DNA of 64,000 nt from JAJFTV01 sp964532655 (lineage in GTDB: Bacteria; Chloroflexota; Anaerolineae; Anaerolineales; Anaerolineaceae). The stretch covers positions 4,882 to 68,881 of the forward strand of contig CAZHMZ010000001.1 of the NCBI GenBank assembly GCA_964532655.1, given 5' to 3'. A program made the translations under genes and the position numbers. Shown here in pieces: positions 16,902 to 25,657 of the stretch (position 1 is the stretch's first letter; each line of letters opens with the position of its first letter). The notes below the pieces were generated by a model, which was not told where the DNA came from, did no database searches, and was given only the letters and a program-made list of their open reading frames with translations.

Positions 16902-18163
16902 GCTGCCTCCGATTCAACGGCTTTGCGGTACAGGATGACCGCCAGAACTACCCCGATCACCAGCAGGATCCCGCCCAGGGCAACCGGCAGCACGCCGATA
17001 CCCGTCACCAGCAGCGGCAAGCCCACCAGGCCAATGATCAACCCCGGCAGCAGCAGCGCGGCGATGGCCAACCAGATTTTCAGCCATTCAACCGGTTTCT
17101 GACCGGCCACTTCGCCGGTCTGCCCGTTGGCCATTACCTGATAGACTTTTTCCTTATAACGGTATGATGCCAGATACACCGGCAGGAGCACGTACCGCCA
17201 GGTTTCGTCGGCAAAATCAGCCCGCATGCTGAAGTTGCGCACCTGGGCTTCGGCGATATCATCCTGACAGGCTTGACGCGCCTGCTCTCGCATGCGTACC
17301 TTGCCCTTTTCCCAGGCGTCCGGCAGGCTCACATCGTAGGCATGCGCGCTCCAGCCCGCCAGAAAATCAGGCGAATAGTCAGTCAGTCCGCTCATCTCGA
17401 AGGGTTGAATCCGTTCAAGGATGCGGCTGCTGATATGCGAACTGCCGTTGATCACCAGATCATCCACCGTCACATCTACCCGTCCGGAACGCCAGTGCCA
17501 GCGCGTTTCGGTGCGGGTGCTGCCATCGGCATTGCGTACGGTGTGGGTCCGCCCCACTTCAGCCTTCCAGGAACAACGCATGTGGGCATCAAAGGTCCAG
17601 AAGGGTAGATAAACACCTGAAAAGTGATCCATATTCACACTGCGAGCCAATCCATCCGGGTGGAACCAACCGCGTCCCAGCCAGGCGGCCGCCCGCTGTG
17701 AAAGATCGGCGCCTTTCAGTTGAAAAGGGATCATGTAGCGCGGCTGCAGCTTATCGGGAGCAGCCTGCCGCAAACTGACCTGGTTGGAACCGCAGAACGG
17801 GCAGGTGGACGTGATGGCTCCCGTGTCGAGCGCCATTTCCGCGCCGCAGGCATCGCAGTGAATTTCGCGTCGTTCCACACCCCAACCGTGAGCCGCGGCG
17901 TTCAGCGTTTCAAGTGTAAACTCAAATTCCTCGGCCCGCCGGCCGGGCTGGCCGGCCTGAACCGCGACCGTATAACCGCAATGCTCACAGGCAACACCAC
18001 CGGCGGATACATCGTAGCGTGTGGAGGCTCCGCAAGCCGGGCAGACATATCGCTGCGGTGATGTGCTTGCAGCCGCCTGCCCGGGCATGTAAACGGATAT
18101 TCCGTCCACAGCCGATTCAGTTTGAACATATCCATTCGGGACAACGAATTTGCTATCGCTCAT
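16898..18163 (-). CDS. Zinc-ribbon membrane protein, first of a tandem pair
   Basis: 421 residues with two zinc ribbons: CPACGAS/CEHCGY (about 40-63) and CDACGAE/CPFCGS (about 103-125). A middle domain holds YLPFWTFDAHMRCSWKAE and VLLPVYLASYRYKEKVYQV followed by NGQTGEVAGQKP, the shared family motif. Two hydrophobic segments near the end predict membrane attachment with the ribbons in the cytoplasm. Stop-start overlap with the paralogue at 16901 implies co-translation and perhaps a hetero-oligomer. Confidence 0.7.
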   Translation of the reverse strand: MSDSKFVVPNGYVQTESAVDGISVYMPGQAAASTSPQRYVCPACGASTRYDVSAGGVACEHCGYTVAVQAGQPGRRAEEFEFTLETLNAAAHGWGVERREIHCDACGAEMALDTGAITSTCPFCGSNQVSLRQAAPDKLQPRYMIPFQLKGADLSQRAAAWLGRGWFHPDGLARSVNMDHFSGVYLPFWTFDAHMRCSWKAEVGRTHTVRNADGSTRTETRWHWRSGRVDVTVDDLVINGSSHISSRILERIQPFEMSGLTDYSPDFLAGWSAHAYDVSLPDAWEKGKVRMREQARQACQDDIAEAQVRNFSMRADFADETWRYVLLPVYLASYRYKEKVYQVMANGQTGEVAGQKPVEWLKIWLAIAALLLPGLIIGLVGLPLLVTGIGVLPVALGGILLVIGVVLAVILYRKAVESEAA

Positions 18164-18250
18164 TCTACGTTCTCATCCTGATATTTGAATGGTTGTATTT
18201 TACAGGAAAAGTATGCCCGCCGAAACAACTGAGAACCTATTAAATTTCTT

Positions 18251-19906
18251 TCAGGGCTGGCAGCTCTGACAGGCCGGCCATTGAGTGGCTGCCGCGTCGT
18301 TAGGTGAAACAAAGTATTGCTGATACAGCGCCTCGGTGACGAATGCCAGACCGTAATCGGTCCGGTAGACCAGGCGGTACCCGTTGACCATGTCTTCACG
18401 AACATCCGTGTAAAACTCGCGCGCCAGGGCCATTTTATCCTCATTCACTGCCTGAGCATTTGGGTTAAGATAATCGTTCACGCGGCTTTGCATGATCAAC
18501 AGCATATCGTATTTGCAATCCTCAATGTACGGGTAATCCAGCATTTCAAAACGGGTATTGGTGATCCAGCCAGTGTCTGACGGCACATACATGCGTGGGT
18601 CAAAATATACGCGGTAGGCATTCGCCGGCAGCGAGACAAGAGATTCTGACAGCTCATGGTAGAAAGCCACGGCACGGTTGTTCTCGCTTTTATGTAATTG
18701 ATCGTCAAAACGTACCACGTCCTGGCGAATGAACAAAATCACCTGCACCAGCAGGAATATCCCCAGCCCTACTTTAACAACAGAACCCCAAAATTCCCGG
18801 TTCCTGTCAGGTGAAGTCAGTTTTTTGAAATCTGATTGATCCGGCAGCAGGGGCGTGAATAGCGAGAAAAGCGGTAAAGCAGCCGGTAGCCAGTATTGAA
18901 ACTTAAAATGGATGAGAAAAAAAACCAACACAAATAACGGGATCACCCATGCCAGGATGATAATGGAAAGCAGCCGGTTTGGCCCTCGCAGTGCCCCCCG
19001 AATACCCGCTGCCAGGCCTACCAATAACAGGATCACACCGCCGTAATATTTCGTTAAAACAGGCGCGGAAGCCACCAGTCCCTTTTCATACACCAGTTCG
19101 TATCCCTGAGTGAGCAGTTCAGACTGGTCGCGCATGATCTCAAAATATCGTTCGCGTTCCGCTCCGTATACCAGAATGGGATTGGTTATGAAATAGGCCC
19201 CCGCCATCACAGCCAGGAAACCGGCTGCTGAAAAGAGCAATTTTTTGAAAGAAACCGTTTTCTGCAGCAGGCCTATCAGCAGATAGACCGCCACGGAGAG
19301 AAAAAAGTAAAAACCGATTCCCTTCGTCATGGCGGCTGCCCCGCACAAAACGGCGCATGCATAGAAATTGAATCCAAAACGCAGATTATCGCGCGCCAGA
19401 AAAAAGACCGCCAGCATCATCATGAAGATGACCAGGCCGTCAGGATGCCACCAGAAATTATTCTCCACCACCGCAGGGAGTACGGACAGCAGTATAAACA
19501 GGGGGATTGCTTTCCAGGACTTAAAACGGGTTTGCAGATAAATCAGCATCCAAATAGCAGCCAGCATGGGCAGAAGGCTGACAAGCTGGCGCAGTACCAG
19601 CATCACCAGAGGGATATTACCAATCTGCCCGGCCCATTTTACCGGAAGAAGTACCAACGCCGACCAGGCAAAATAGGGAAAGCCATAGAAGTAATAGTTA
19701 TAGTAAGCGAAGTTATACAGCGTCAGCTTGAGCGAGTCATACGGCTCGATCATATGGAAAACGTACGGCAGCGGCATGGCTTCATCGGCTTCAAATACCT
19801 GCACCATGCTGATATCAGCCGAATTAGCTGCGTTGGGAAAACAAAACAGGATGATATATATGACGCTTAACAGCGCCAGGACGGAGATAATTTGCTTTTT
19901 TTGCAT
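18251..19906 (-). CDS. GT-C-type membrane glycosyltransferase-like protein
   Basis: 551 residues with about ten hydrophobic segments. The first extracytoplasmic loop has MVQVFEADEAMPLPYVF, where the acidic pair sits as in the catalytic DE/DD motif of GT-C enzymes (PMT, ArnT families). A soluble C-terminal ~150 residues follows the last membrane segment. Such enzymes transfer sugars from polyprenyl-phosphate donors to lipids or proteins outside the membrane. Donor and acceptor cannot be told from the sequence, and no other glycan gene is adjacent. Confidence 0.65.
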   Translation of the reverse strand: MQKKQIISVLALLSVIYIILFCFPNAANSADISMVQVFEADEAMPLPYVFHMIEPYDSLKLTLYNFAYYNYYFYGFPYFAWSALVLLPVKWAGQIGNIPLVMLVLRQLVSLLPMLAAIWMLIYLQTRFKSWKAIPLFILLSVLPAVVENNFWWHPDGLVIFMMMLAVFFLARDNLRFGFNFYACAVLCGAAAMTKGIGFYFFLSVAVYLLIGLLQKTVSFKKLLFSAAGFLAVMAGAYFITNPILVYGAERERYFEIMRDQSELLTQGYELVYEKGLVASAPVLTKYYGGVILLLVGLAAGIRGALRGPNRLLSIIILAWVIPLFVLVFFLIHFKFQYWLPAALPLFSLFTPLLPDQSDFKKLTSPDRNREFWGSVVKVGLGIFLLVQVILFIRQDVVRFDDQLHKSENNRAVAFYHELSESLVSLPANAYRVYFDPRMYVPSDTGWITNTRFEMLDYPYIEDCKYDMLLIMQSRVNDYLNPNAQAVNEDKMALAREFYTDVREDMVNGYRLVYRTDYGLAFVTEALYQQYFVSPNDAAATQWPACQSCQP

Positions 19907-19944
19907 GAGTATTTGCAGGTATTATACTGTTGATATCAGCCGGC

Positions 19945-21258
19945 TTATTCGATGTCATCACCTCGCGACCGTGAGATGAGCACCTTGTCAACGCGCCGGC
20001 GGTCCATATCCAGCACCTCAATGTGCAAGCCGCGGATGTCGAACTGGTCGCCCTCGTTGGGCACCTCTCCAAGAGTGGACATGACAAATCCGCCTACCGT
20101 GTGATAGGCCTCTTCTTCTTCACCGGGCAAAAGGGCCAGCGAGAAATGTTCGCGGAATTCCTGAATCGACAACGTGCCATCCACCAGCCAGGAGCCATCG
20201 GGGCGTTCGATGATTTGTGAACGCTGGTTTTCGGTGTTGCCGGGCAGGTCTTCCACCAGGGCGTTGAGAATATCCTGCACGGTGATCAACCCCTGCACAC
20301 CGCCGTATTCATCGATGACAAACGCGATTTCCTCGCCCGACGTACGGAAATTTTTTAAGGCATCGAACAGGCGGCTGTTTTCAGCCACAAAGGATGGCGG
20401 CCGCATGACCGCTTTTAAATTGATGCGTTTCCCCTCCAGATGCTGAGCCAGCAAGTCATTACTGCTCACATAACCCAGTAGTTTATCCAGATCACCGTCT
20501 GCAACCGGAAAGTGGGAATACTTGCTGCCCCTGATTTTGGCATAACTTTCTTCAACGGGGTCGTTCAAGTCCAGCCAGGTGATTTCATGGCGGGGAATGG
20601 TGATGGAAAGCGTCTTCAAATCAGCCATGCGAAATACTTGATCCACAATGGCATCTTCCACCTTCTCAAACACACCGCTTTCCGTTCCCTGGTCGATCAG
20701 CAGTTTGATTTCTTCTTCGGTGACCACCGGCTCGGTGGAGGGCCGGATACCCAGCAACCGTACCACCAGATTGGTCGATTTTGTGAGCACCCACACCACC
20801 GGGCGAGTGATCCACGCCAGAGCTTTGATGGTGGGGGCTACAGCCGCCGCCACCCGCTCGGAGTGAATCAACCCGATCTGCTTGGGGGCCAGTTCGCCCA
20901 GAATGAGGGACAGGTAGGTGGTGGCGATGACCACCAGAATCACGCTGATCAACTCGCTGGTAGCGGGTTCAAGACCCCAGGCGGTAAACCGAGCCGTTAC
21001 ATCTTCAGCAATGGTGGCTCCGCCCAGCGCGCCGGTGAGAATACCCACCAGCGTGATCCCCACCTGGATGGTGGAAAGAAAATCCCCCGGCGCTTTGGAC
21101 AACGCCAGGGCGGTTTCATCGCGTTTGCTGCCGGCTGAAGCCCGGCTTTGTAAAAGTCCCTTTCGGGCTGAGACAATTGATATTTCAGACAGGGCAAGAA
21201 ATCCATTGAGCAAAATAAGGACCAGCAATAGTATCGCTGCAAGAGGTCCTGAATCCAT
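19945..21258 (-). CDS. CNNM/CBS-domain protein of the HlyC/CorC family
   Basis: 437 residues. The DUF21/CNNM membrane domain (1-190; LLNGFLALSEISIVSARKG, GGATIAEDVTARF, ILGELAPKQIGL) is followed by a CBS pair (about 205-330; SNDLLAQHLEGK, AFVIDEYGGVQGLITVQDIL) and a C-terminal CorC_HlyC domain (GGFVMSTLGEVPNEGDQFD). Family members are linked to Mg2+ or Co2+ efflux and envelope ion balance. AAAGGAG lies 5 nt before the ATG, which shares one base with the GNAT stop upstream (TGATG). Confidence 0.92.
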   Translation of the reverse strand: MDSGPLAAILLLVLILLNGFLALSEISIVSARKGLLQSRASAGSKRDETALALSKAPGDFLSTIQVGITLVGILTGALGGATIAEDVTARFTAWGLEPATSELISVILVVIATTYLSLILGELAPKQIGLIHSERVAAAVAPTIKALAWITRPVVWVLTKSTNLVVRLLGIRPSTEPVVTEEEIKLLIDQGTESGVFEKVEDAIVDQVFRMADLKTLSITIPRHEITWLDLNDPVEESYAKIRGSKYSHFPVADGDLDKLLGYVSSNDLLAQHLEGKRINLKAVMRPPSFVAENSRLFDALKNFRTSGEEIAFVIDEYGGVQGLITVQDILNALVEDLPGNTENQRSQIIERPDGSWLVDGTLSIQEFREHFSLALLPGEEEEAYHTVGGFVMSTLGEVPNEGDQFDIRGLHIEVLDMDRRRVDKVLISRSRGDDIE

Positions 21259-21842
21259 CAGTTCTCCTTTGATTTGTTGACCGAATAGCGTACCACCGCG
21301 CGCGTTTTCGACGGGCGCGCGATTTCGACAAATCCCAGCTTCAGAAAGGTAGGCAAAGTGCCCATATAGTCGTTCAGGGTCGGGTTGGCGTTTTCCTGGG
21401 GGATATGCGGGTAAGCTTCAATGATAGCTGCATTTTGTTCAACAGCATATTGAACTGCACCCTCAATTAAGGAAGCCAGCACACCTTTTCCGCGCTCTGA
21501 TTTTGCCGCCAGAAAGCAAACAATCGACCAGACTGGCTGATCATCGAGACGTTTTAGCACACGCGAGTTTTCCAGCGCCCTGAAATCGGTGCGCGGGCCA
21601 ACCGACACCCACGCCACCGGTTTACCTGCGCGATAAGCCAGCAGACCGGGTACGGTTCCGCTCCGAATGACTTTTTCCATGGCTTCCTTATGACCGGCAG
21701 CTTTCTGCTGTTTGTAGTCAGACCGATCTCCGCGCCAGTACATGCACCAGCATCCCCAGGATGGGGTGGTTGTGAACAACGCCTGCATATCCGGCCATTC
21801 AGCAATGGTGACCGGTTTGAAAACCAGTTGTTCCTGTTCCAT
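21258..21842 (-). CDS. GNAT-family N-acetyltransferase
   Basis: 194 residues. It starts with a GNAT fold preceded by a Trp/Cys-rich stretch (TTTPSWGCWCMYWRG). The acetyl-CoA loop is in SERGKGVLASLIEGAVQYA. The fold then ends with the FLKLGFVEIARPS strand and ARAVVRYSV-like tail. Substrate unknown. AAGGA sits 7 nt upstream of the start. It is coupled to the CorC-like gene by a one-base overlap, probably only an operon arrangement. Confidence 0.8.
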   Translation of the reverse strand: MEQEQLVFKPVTIAEWPDMQALFTTTPSWGCWCMYWRGDRSDYKQQKAAGHKEAMEKVIRSGTVPGLLAYRAGKPVAWVSVGPRTDFRALENSRVLKRLDDQPVWSIVCFLAAKSERGKGVLASLIEGAVQYAVEQNAAIIEAYPHIPQENANPTLNDYMGTLPTFLKLGFVEIARPSKTRAVVRYSVNKSKEN

Positions 21843-22024
21843 AGGGTGATCCTTGTTTTTTGGGTCGTTTCAAATTGACGTATAATGATTCAAGCAAAAT
21901 TAACTTTTCATCAGGCATTCGGACGTTTCATGGTTCTATCTCTGTATTATAACTTACCTGACAGCCTGATTTTTCAGCGCTGGCCAAACATTTTGTTCGA
22001 GCCGGCGGTTATTTGGAGACTGAT

Positions 22025-22708
22025 ATGCGAAAATTTCCAATTCTCAGTATGATTTTGATCTTCACAGCCCTTCTGGCTGCCTGTGTACCCGTGAATCAAC
22101 CCTCCACCCCTACGGAAACACCGCTCCCCACATCCACCGTGCCGCCTTCACCCACTGAAACCGTAGTGATCTCAACTGAAACACAAGCGCCCGGCATCGG
22201 CGGCGAATCTGTCTGCCCACCGGCCGAAATGCCCATGCCCGACTGGCCGTATACCTGTGATACCAACCTGGGCTTCTTTTTCCAGTATCCGCCGGACGCG
22301 GTGATGGATACCCAGCAGGGCACGGATGTGATACGTTACAATTTGAGCGTTCTGCCTGGTACCAATCTGGGTGAAAAGTATGTGGATGTAAGCACATCTA
22401 CCGATGTTGAAACCTGTGTCAGCCCTCTGGCGGCCGGTTATGTGCCAGAAGCGGTTGGGACCGAGGAAGTGACCATCGCAGGGTTAACGTTTGTCAAACA
22501 GAGCGGCTCAGATGCCGGAGCCGGTAACTATTACAAGTGGACGGCTTATTCAACCGCCCGCGATAACGCGTGCGTGAGCTTTGGTTTTGTGCTGCATTCT
22601 ACCAACGCATCCAATTATCCCACCCCGCCGCCGGAATTTGATGAAGCCGCGGAAACCGCCGTGTTTGAACAGATCATTGGAACATTCCGGTGGGTGAATC
22701 TGCAATAA
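22025..22708 (+). CDS. Lipoprotein with Thr/Pro-rich linker
   Basis: 227 residues. Signal MRKFPILSMILIFTALLAAC ends in a lipobox (LAAC). A proline/threonine/serine-rich linker (about 20-65) separates the anchor from a compact outer domain with four cysteines that could pair. This layout is common in Chloroflexota surface lipoproteins; no enzyme motif is visible. I start at 22025 because GGAG lies 6 nt before it, not at the in-frame ATG 12 bp upstream. The gene at 22728 follows by 19 bp. Confidence 0.72.
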   Translation: MRKFPILSMILIFTALLAACVPVNQPSTPTETPLPTSTVPPSPTETVVISTETQAPGIGGESVCPPAEMPMPDWPYTCDTNLGFFFQYPPDAVMDTQQGTDVIRYNLSVLPGTNLGEKYVDVSTSTDVETCVSPLAAGYVPEAVGTEEVTIAGLTFVKQSGSDAGAGNYYKWTAYSTARDNACVSFGFVLHSTNASNYPTPPPEFDEAAETAVFEQIIGTFRWVNLQ

Positions 22709-22727
22709 AGGAAGGCAAATACCAGCC

Positions 22728-23150
22728 ATGGAGATTTATCTGCTCACCGAAGTGACCGATGAGGTGGTGAAGGCATTTGAAAGGCTCTTTCCGCAGCTTA
22801 CCAGCCTGCCGGCGCCTTCCCGCTCCGCGCTGGAAGAGATGACCGCTTCACCCGCTTGCCGCATTTTCATGGCTCGCGTGGATGGGCAGATTGCCGGTAC
22901 CGCCACGCTGGCCTGTTACCGCACCCTCACCGGCCTGCACGCGTGGATTGAGGATGTGGTGGTGGATGAGGCTTTCCGTCGGCGTGGTATCGGCGAGGCG
23001 CTCACCCGTGCCTTGATTGACGAAGCGCGCTGTATGGGAGCGAACTCGCTCAGTCTCACATCCCGCCCGGCTCGCGAGGCGGCTAACCGGCTGTATCAAC
23101 AGTTGGGTTTTGTACGCTGGGAGACGAATCTGTATCATTTTCCGCTGTAA
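22728..23150 (+). CDS. GNAT-family N-acetyltransferase
   Basis: 140 residues, a minimal GNAT domain. The acetyl-CoA pyrophosphate loop is VDEAFRRRGIGEALTRALI and the end NRLYQQLGFVRWETNLYHF is the usual last strand-helix of RimI/PhnO-like proteins. Substrate cannot be assigned. It probably shares a transcript with the lipoprotein upstream. Confidence 0.85.
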   Translation: MEIYLLTEVTDEVVKAFERLFPQLTSLPAPSRSALEEMTASPACRIFMARVDGQIAGTATLACYRTLTGLHAWIEDVVVDEAFRRRGIGEALTRALIDEARCMGANSLSLTSRPAREAANRLYQQLGFVRWETNLYHFPL

Positions 23151-23220
23151 GGTGAACCGTCCGGCCCGGGGGTGCGCTTCCATCGGACAAATTTGCGTTG
23201 ATAAAATTGTCCATTATCAA

Positions 23221-23291
23221 CCGTAGGGGCGCACAGTGTGCGCCCGAATTAACCACCCCGCCCTGACGGGCACCCCTCCGATGGAGGGGAA
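23221..23291 (+). repeat. 71-bp intergenic repeat, copy B
   Basis: Starts CCGTAGGGGCGCAC and ends with ATGGAGGGGAA. It contains a palindrome (GGGCGCACA-G-TGTGCGCCC) and a CCCCTCC..GGAGGGG hairpin. I count 69 of 71 bases identical to the copy at 23630. Confidence 0.85.
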
Positions 23292-23411
23292 TTTAAATCC
23301 ATGATCAAAGGCTTCACTTACCAGACAATCATTCATTCCTGTAATATGGATCACACCGCTCTTTGCGTTGCATTATGCAACCGAACAAATAAATTTACCC
23401 CATCCCCCTGC

Positions 23412-23448
23412 CCCCCTTCCCCTTTTTGGGGAAGGGGGAACTTTTTTT
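23412..23448 (+). terminator. Hairpin with T-run
   Basis: 11-bp perfect stem CCCCCTTCCCC with GGGGAAGGGGG, a TTTTT loop, then AAC and seven T. It has intrinsic-terminator form for plus-strand transcription from the 22025-23150 pair, although it lies about 260 bp past the last stop and may be part of the repeat cluster. Confidence 0.5.
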
Positions 23449-23488
23449 AGTAAAGGGGCTGTGCAGAAGACTGCACAGCCCCTTTACT
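23449..23488. repeat. Perfect 18-bp inverted repeat with 4-nt loop
   Basis: AGTAAAGGGGCTGTGCAG, loop AAGA, then its exact reverse complement. It stands directly after the T-run of the preceding hairpin. No T-run follows it on the plus strand, so it is not a standard terminator. Confidence 0.8.
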
Positions 23489-23629
23489 TTGCGGGGAAAA
23501 CAGAACTGTTTTCGTTGAGCCAGTTAGAGCGACCACTGGAATCTTATTCAGGCAGAAACCATCGATCCATCGGAGAAAAATTTACAGATCCGTAATGCAT
23601 ACCATCATCGATCAAATCGCCAATCTTAT

Positions 23630-23700
23630 CCGTAGGGGCGCACAGTGTGCGCCCGAATTAACCACCCCGCCCTGACGGGCGCCCTTCCGATGGAGGGGAA
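23630..23700 (+). repeat. 71-bp intergenic repeat, copy C
   Basis: Same orientation as copy B, 409 bp downstream, with two substitutions in the GGGCACCCCT/GGGCGCCCTT section. Confidence 0.85.
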
Positions 23701-23888
23701 TAAATCACAGCAGGGATGAGGAATAATTTACAAATCTAATTTCAAACGGTTGTAGTTAATAAGATCGTTACCCATGCGGAACCGACGCATCAAAATTCCC
23801 CTCCTGGGAGGGGTGGCGCGCAGCGCCGGGGTGGTTCTTTTCCTGCTTCCTCCGCTCGCACGGAAGAGACGATTTTATTCAATCCTGA

Positions 23889-24731
23889 TTATCGGGCCTG
23901 TTTGCGCTTGCGGAACGATTGCGTGATCCAGACGATCCCAAAAACAGCCGTGCAGGTGAGCACGATGGCTGCGCCGGAGGCGATGCTCAGATAATAGGAA
24001 AGATACAGCCCCACCACCCCGGAAAGCGACGCGATTAACGCGGACAGCGCCATCATCACCGGCAGCCGGCGGGTGAGCAGATAGGCCGTGGCAGCCGGCG
24101 TCACCAGCATGGCGACCATCAGCGCCACCCCAACCGTTTGCAATGAAACCACAATCGTCACCGCGATCAGGATCAGCAGCAGGGTTTCCAGCAGGCGCAC
24201 TGGCAGGCGCAGGGTGGATGCAAGAATGGAATCAAACGAAAGCACCATGAACTCTTTGTAGAAGGCCAGGATGAACAGCAAAACCAGCCCGCCAAAAATG
24301 GCAATGCGCAGCAGATCATTGCCCTGCACACCCAACACATCGCCAAACAGGAAATGGGAGAGATCCACGCTGTAATTGCGTACCGTTGAGATGAGCGCCA
24401 CGCCCAGTGCGAATGTACCGGCAAAGATAATCCCGATGGCGGTATCCTCTTTGATGCGCGTACTGCGGCTGATCGCCCCGATCCCAAGTGAACTGATCAC
24501 AGCGGTGATCATTGCCCACCAGAACAGCGGCTCGCGCGCCCCGCCCCCCACCAGGTAACCCACCGCGATCCCCGGCAGAATGGCATGCGCCAGGGCATCG
24601 CCAAAAAAGGCCATCCCGCGCAGCACCACATAGGTGCCCACCACGGCGCACACAATTCCCACCAGAACGGCGGCCAGCATACCGCGCACCATGAAGCTGT
24701 ATTGAAGCGGTTCCAGCAGAAAATCGATCAC
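23889..24731 (-). CDS. znuB: Zinc/manganese ABC importer, permease (ZnuB/MntB type)
   Basis: 280 residues, ABC-3 family. About eight hydrophobic segments; family blocks GMAFFGDALAHAILPGIAVGY, TVVSLQTVGVALMVAML and VTPAATAYLLTRRLPVMM are present. It forms the membrane channel with the ATPase encoded just upstream (start overlaps the ATPase stop by 4 bp) and the binding lipoprotein before that. Last gene of the operon; no clear terminator follows. Confidence 0.93.
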   Translation of the reverse strand: MIDFLLEPLQYSFMVRGMLAAVLVGIVCAVVGTYVVLRGMAFFGDALAHAILPGIAVGYLVGGGAREPLFWWAMITAVISSLGIGAISRSTRIKEDTAIGIIFAGTFALGVALISTVRNYSVDLSHFLFGDVLGVQGNDLLRIAIFGGLVLLFILAFYKEFMVLSFDSILASTLRLPVRLLETLLLILIAVTIVVSLQTVGVALMVAMLVTPAATAYLLTRRLPVMMALSALIASLSGVVGLYLSYYLSIASGAAIVLTCTAVFGIVWITQSFRKRKQAR

Positions 24732-25621
24732 GGTTCCACCTCGCCGTTGCCGTGCGAATTTCGACTGTCGTGCTCATGGTCATGGTCGTGCTCGCAGCAG
24801 GTATCTTCCAGGGCCATGGTGCCCTCCTGGGTGGGAACCAACTGCAACTGGCCGCCATAGGCGTCAAACAGGTTCTGCTGTGTCAACACCTCCGCCGGGG
24901 TACCAATGCCCAGCAGGCGATGGTTGAGCAGGAGCACCTGATCAAACCGCCGGGCCGCCATGCGCAGATTGTGCAATGATACCAGCACGGTCACATTGCG
25001 CCGTTTCAATTCTTCAAAGATGGAAAAGATATCCTCCACCGAGTTGGCATCCAGACCGGTCAACGGCTCGTCCATCAGCATGAGCTCGGCTTCCTGCGCC
25101 AGCGCCCGGGCAATAAACATACGCTGCTGTTGACCGCCGGATAACTGGCTGATCTGCCGTTTGGCCAGCGGGGTGATCCCCACCGTCTCCAGCGCGCTGT
25201 GAACAAGTTGCCAGTCGCGGCGGGTGGGATTGCGGAACAGGCCCATTTTGCCAATGCGGCCCATCATCACCACATCCTCCACCGTCACCGGAAACGACCA
25301 ATCCACCTGGCTGCGCTGCGGCACGTAAGCGATACAGATATGCCCGCTGGGTTCGTGACCCGAGATGGTCACCTGGCCGTGATAGCCCTGTGCTACGCCG
25401 GCGATGATCTTGAAGAGCGTGCTTTTCCCGGCGCCGTTGGGTCCCACCACAGCCAGCCGCTGAGCAGCGTGCAGCTCAAAGCTAACATCATCCAGCGCGT
25501 AGCCGCTTTCGTACTTCACCGACAGGTTCTGTACGCGCAGAATCGCCGTCGATGCATCATGATGGTCGTGATGCTTGCTCAGATGTTCGCTGATTTGCCG
25601 AAATTCTCGTAAAAAGCCCAT
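24728..25621 (-). CDS. znuC: Zinc/manganese ABC importer, ATPase with His-rich ends (ZnuC type)
   Basis: 297 residues. Walker A GPNGAGKSTLFK, Q-loop VPQRSQVDW, signature LSGGQQQRMFIARAL, Walker B LMLMDEPLTGLD and H-loop LVSLHN all intact. Unusual are the His-rich ends: HLSKHHDHHDAS near residue 15-26, and a tail of about 25 residues with CCEHDHDHEHD, absent from ordinary ZnuC/MntA ATPases. They probably bind zinc and favour zinc over manganese as substrate, perhaps as a sensor or buffer. Confidence 0.9.
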   Translation of the reverse strand: MGFLREFRQISEHLSKHHDHHDASTAILRVQNLSVKYESGYALDDVSFELHAAQRLAVVGPNGAGKSTLFKIIAGVAQGYHGQVTISGHEPSGHICIAYVPQRSQVDWSFPVTVEDVVMMGRIGKMGLFRNPTRRDWQLVHSALETVGITPLAKRQISQLSGGQQQRMFIARALAQEAELMLMDEPLTGLDANSVEDIFSIFEELKRRNVTVLVSLHNLRMAARRFDQVLLLNHRLLGIGTPAEVLTQQNLFDAYGGQLQLVPTQEGTMALEDTCCEHDHDHEHDSRNSHGNGEVEP

Positions 25622-25657
25622 GCCAGATGCGATCCGCCGTTCAGCCGGTTTGTGAGG

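Larger units (their letters stand above)
23151..23888. other. 738-bp repeat-rich non-coding region
   Basis: No gene supported. It carries two 71-bp direct repeats, one G/C hairpin followed by a T-run, one perfect 18-bp inverted repeat, and near 23795-23840 a CCCCTCC/GGAGGGG plus GGCGCGCAGCGCC palindrome that resembles the tail of the 71-bp repeats in opposite orientation. Confidence 0.65.

Noticed and set aside
20512..21138. 208-codon plus-strand frame opposite the CorC/HlyC gene
   Set aside because: Translation is rich in Gly, His and Gln as typical for antisense of GC-rich genes; no ribosome site.
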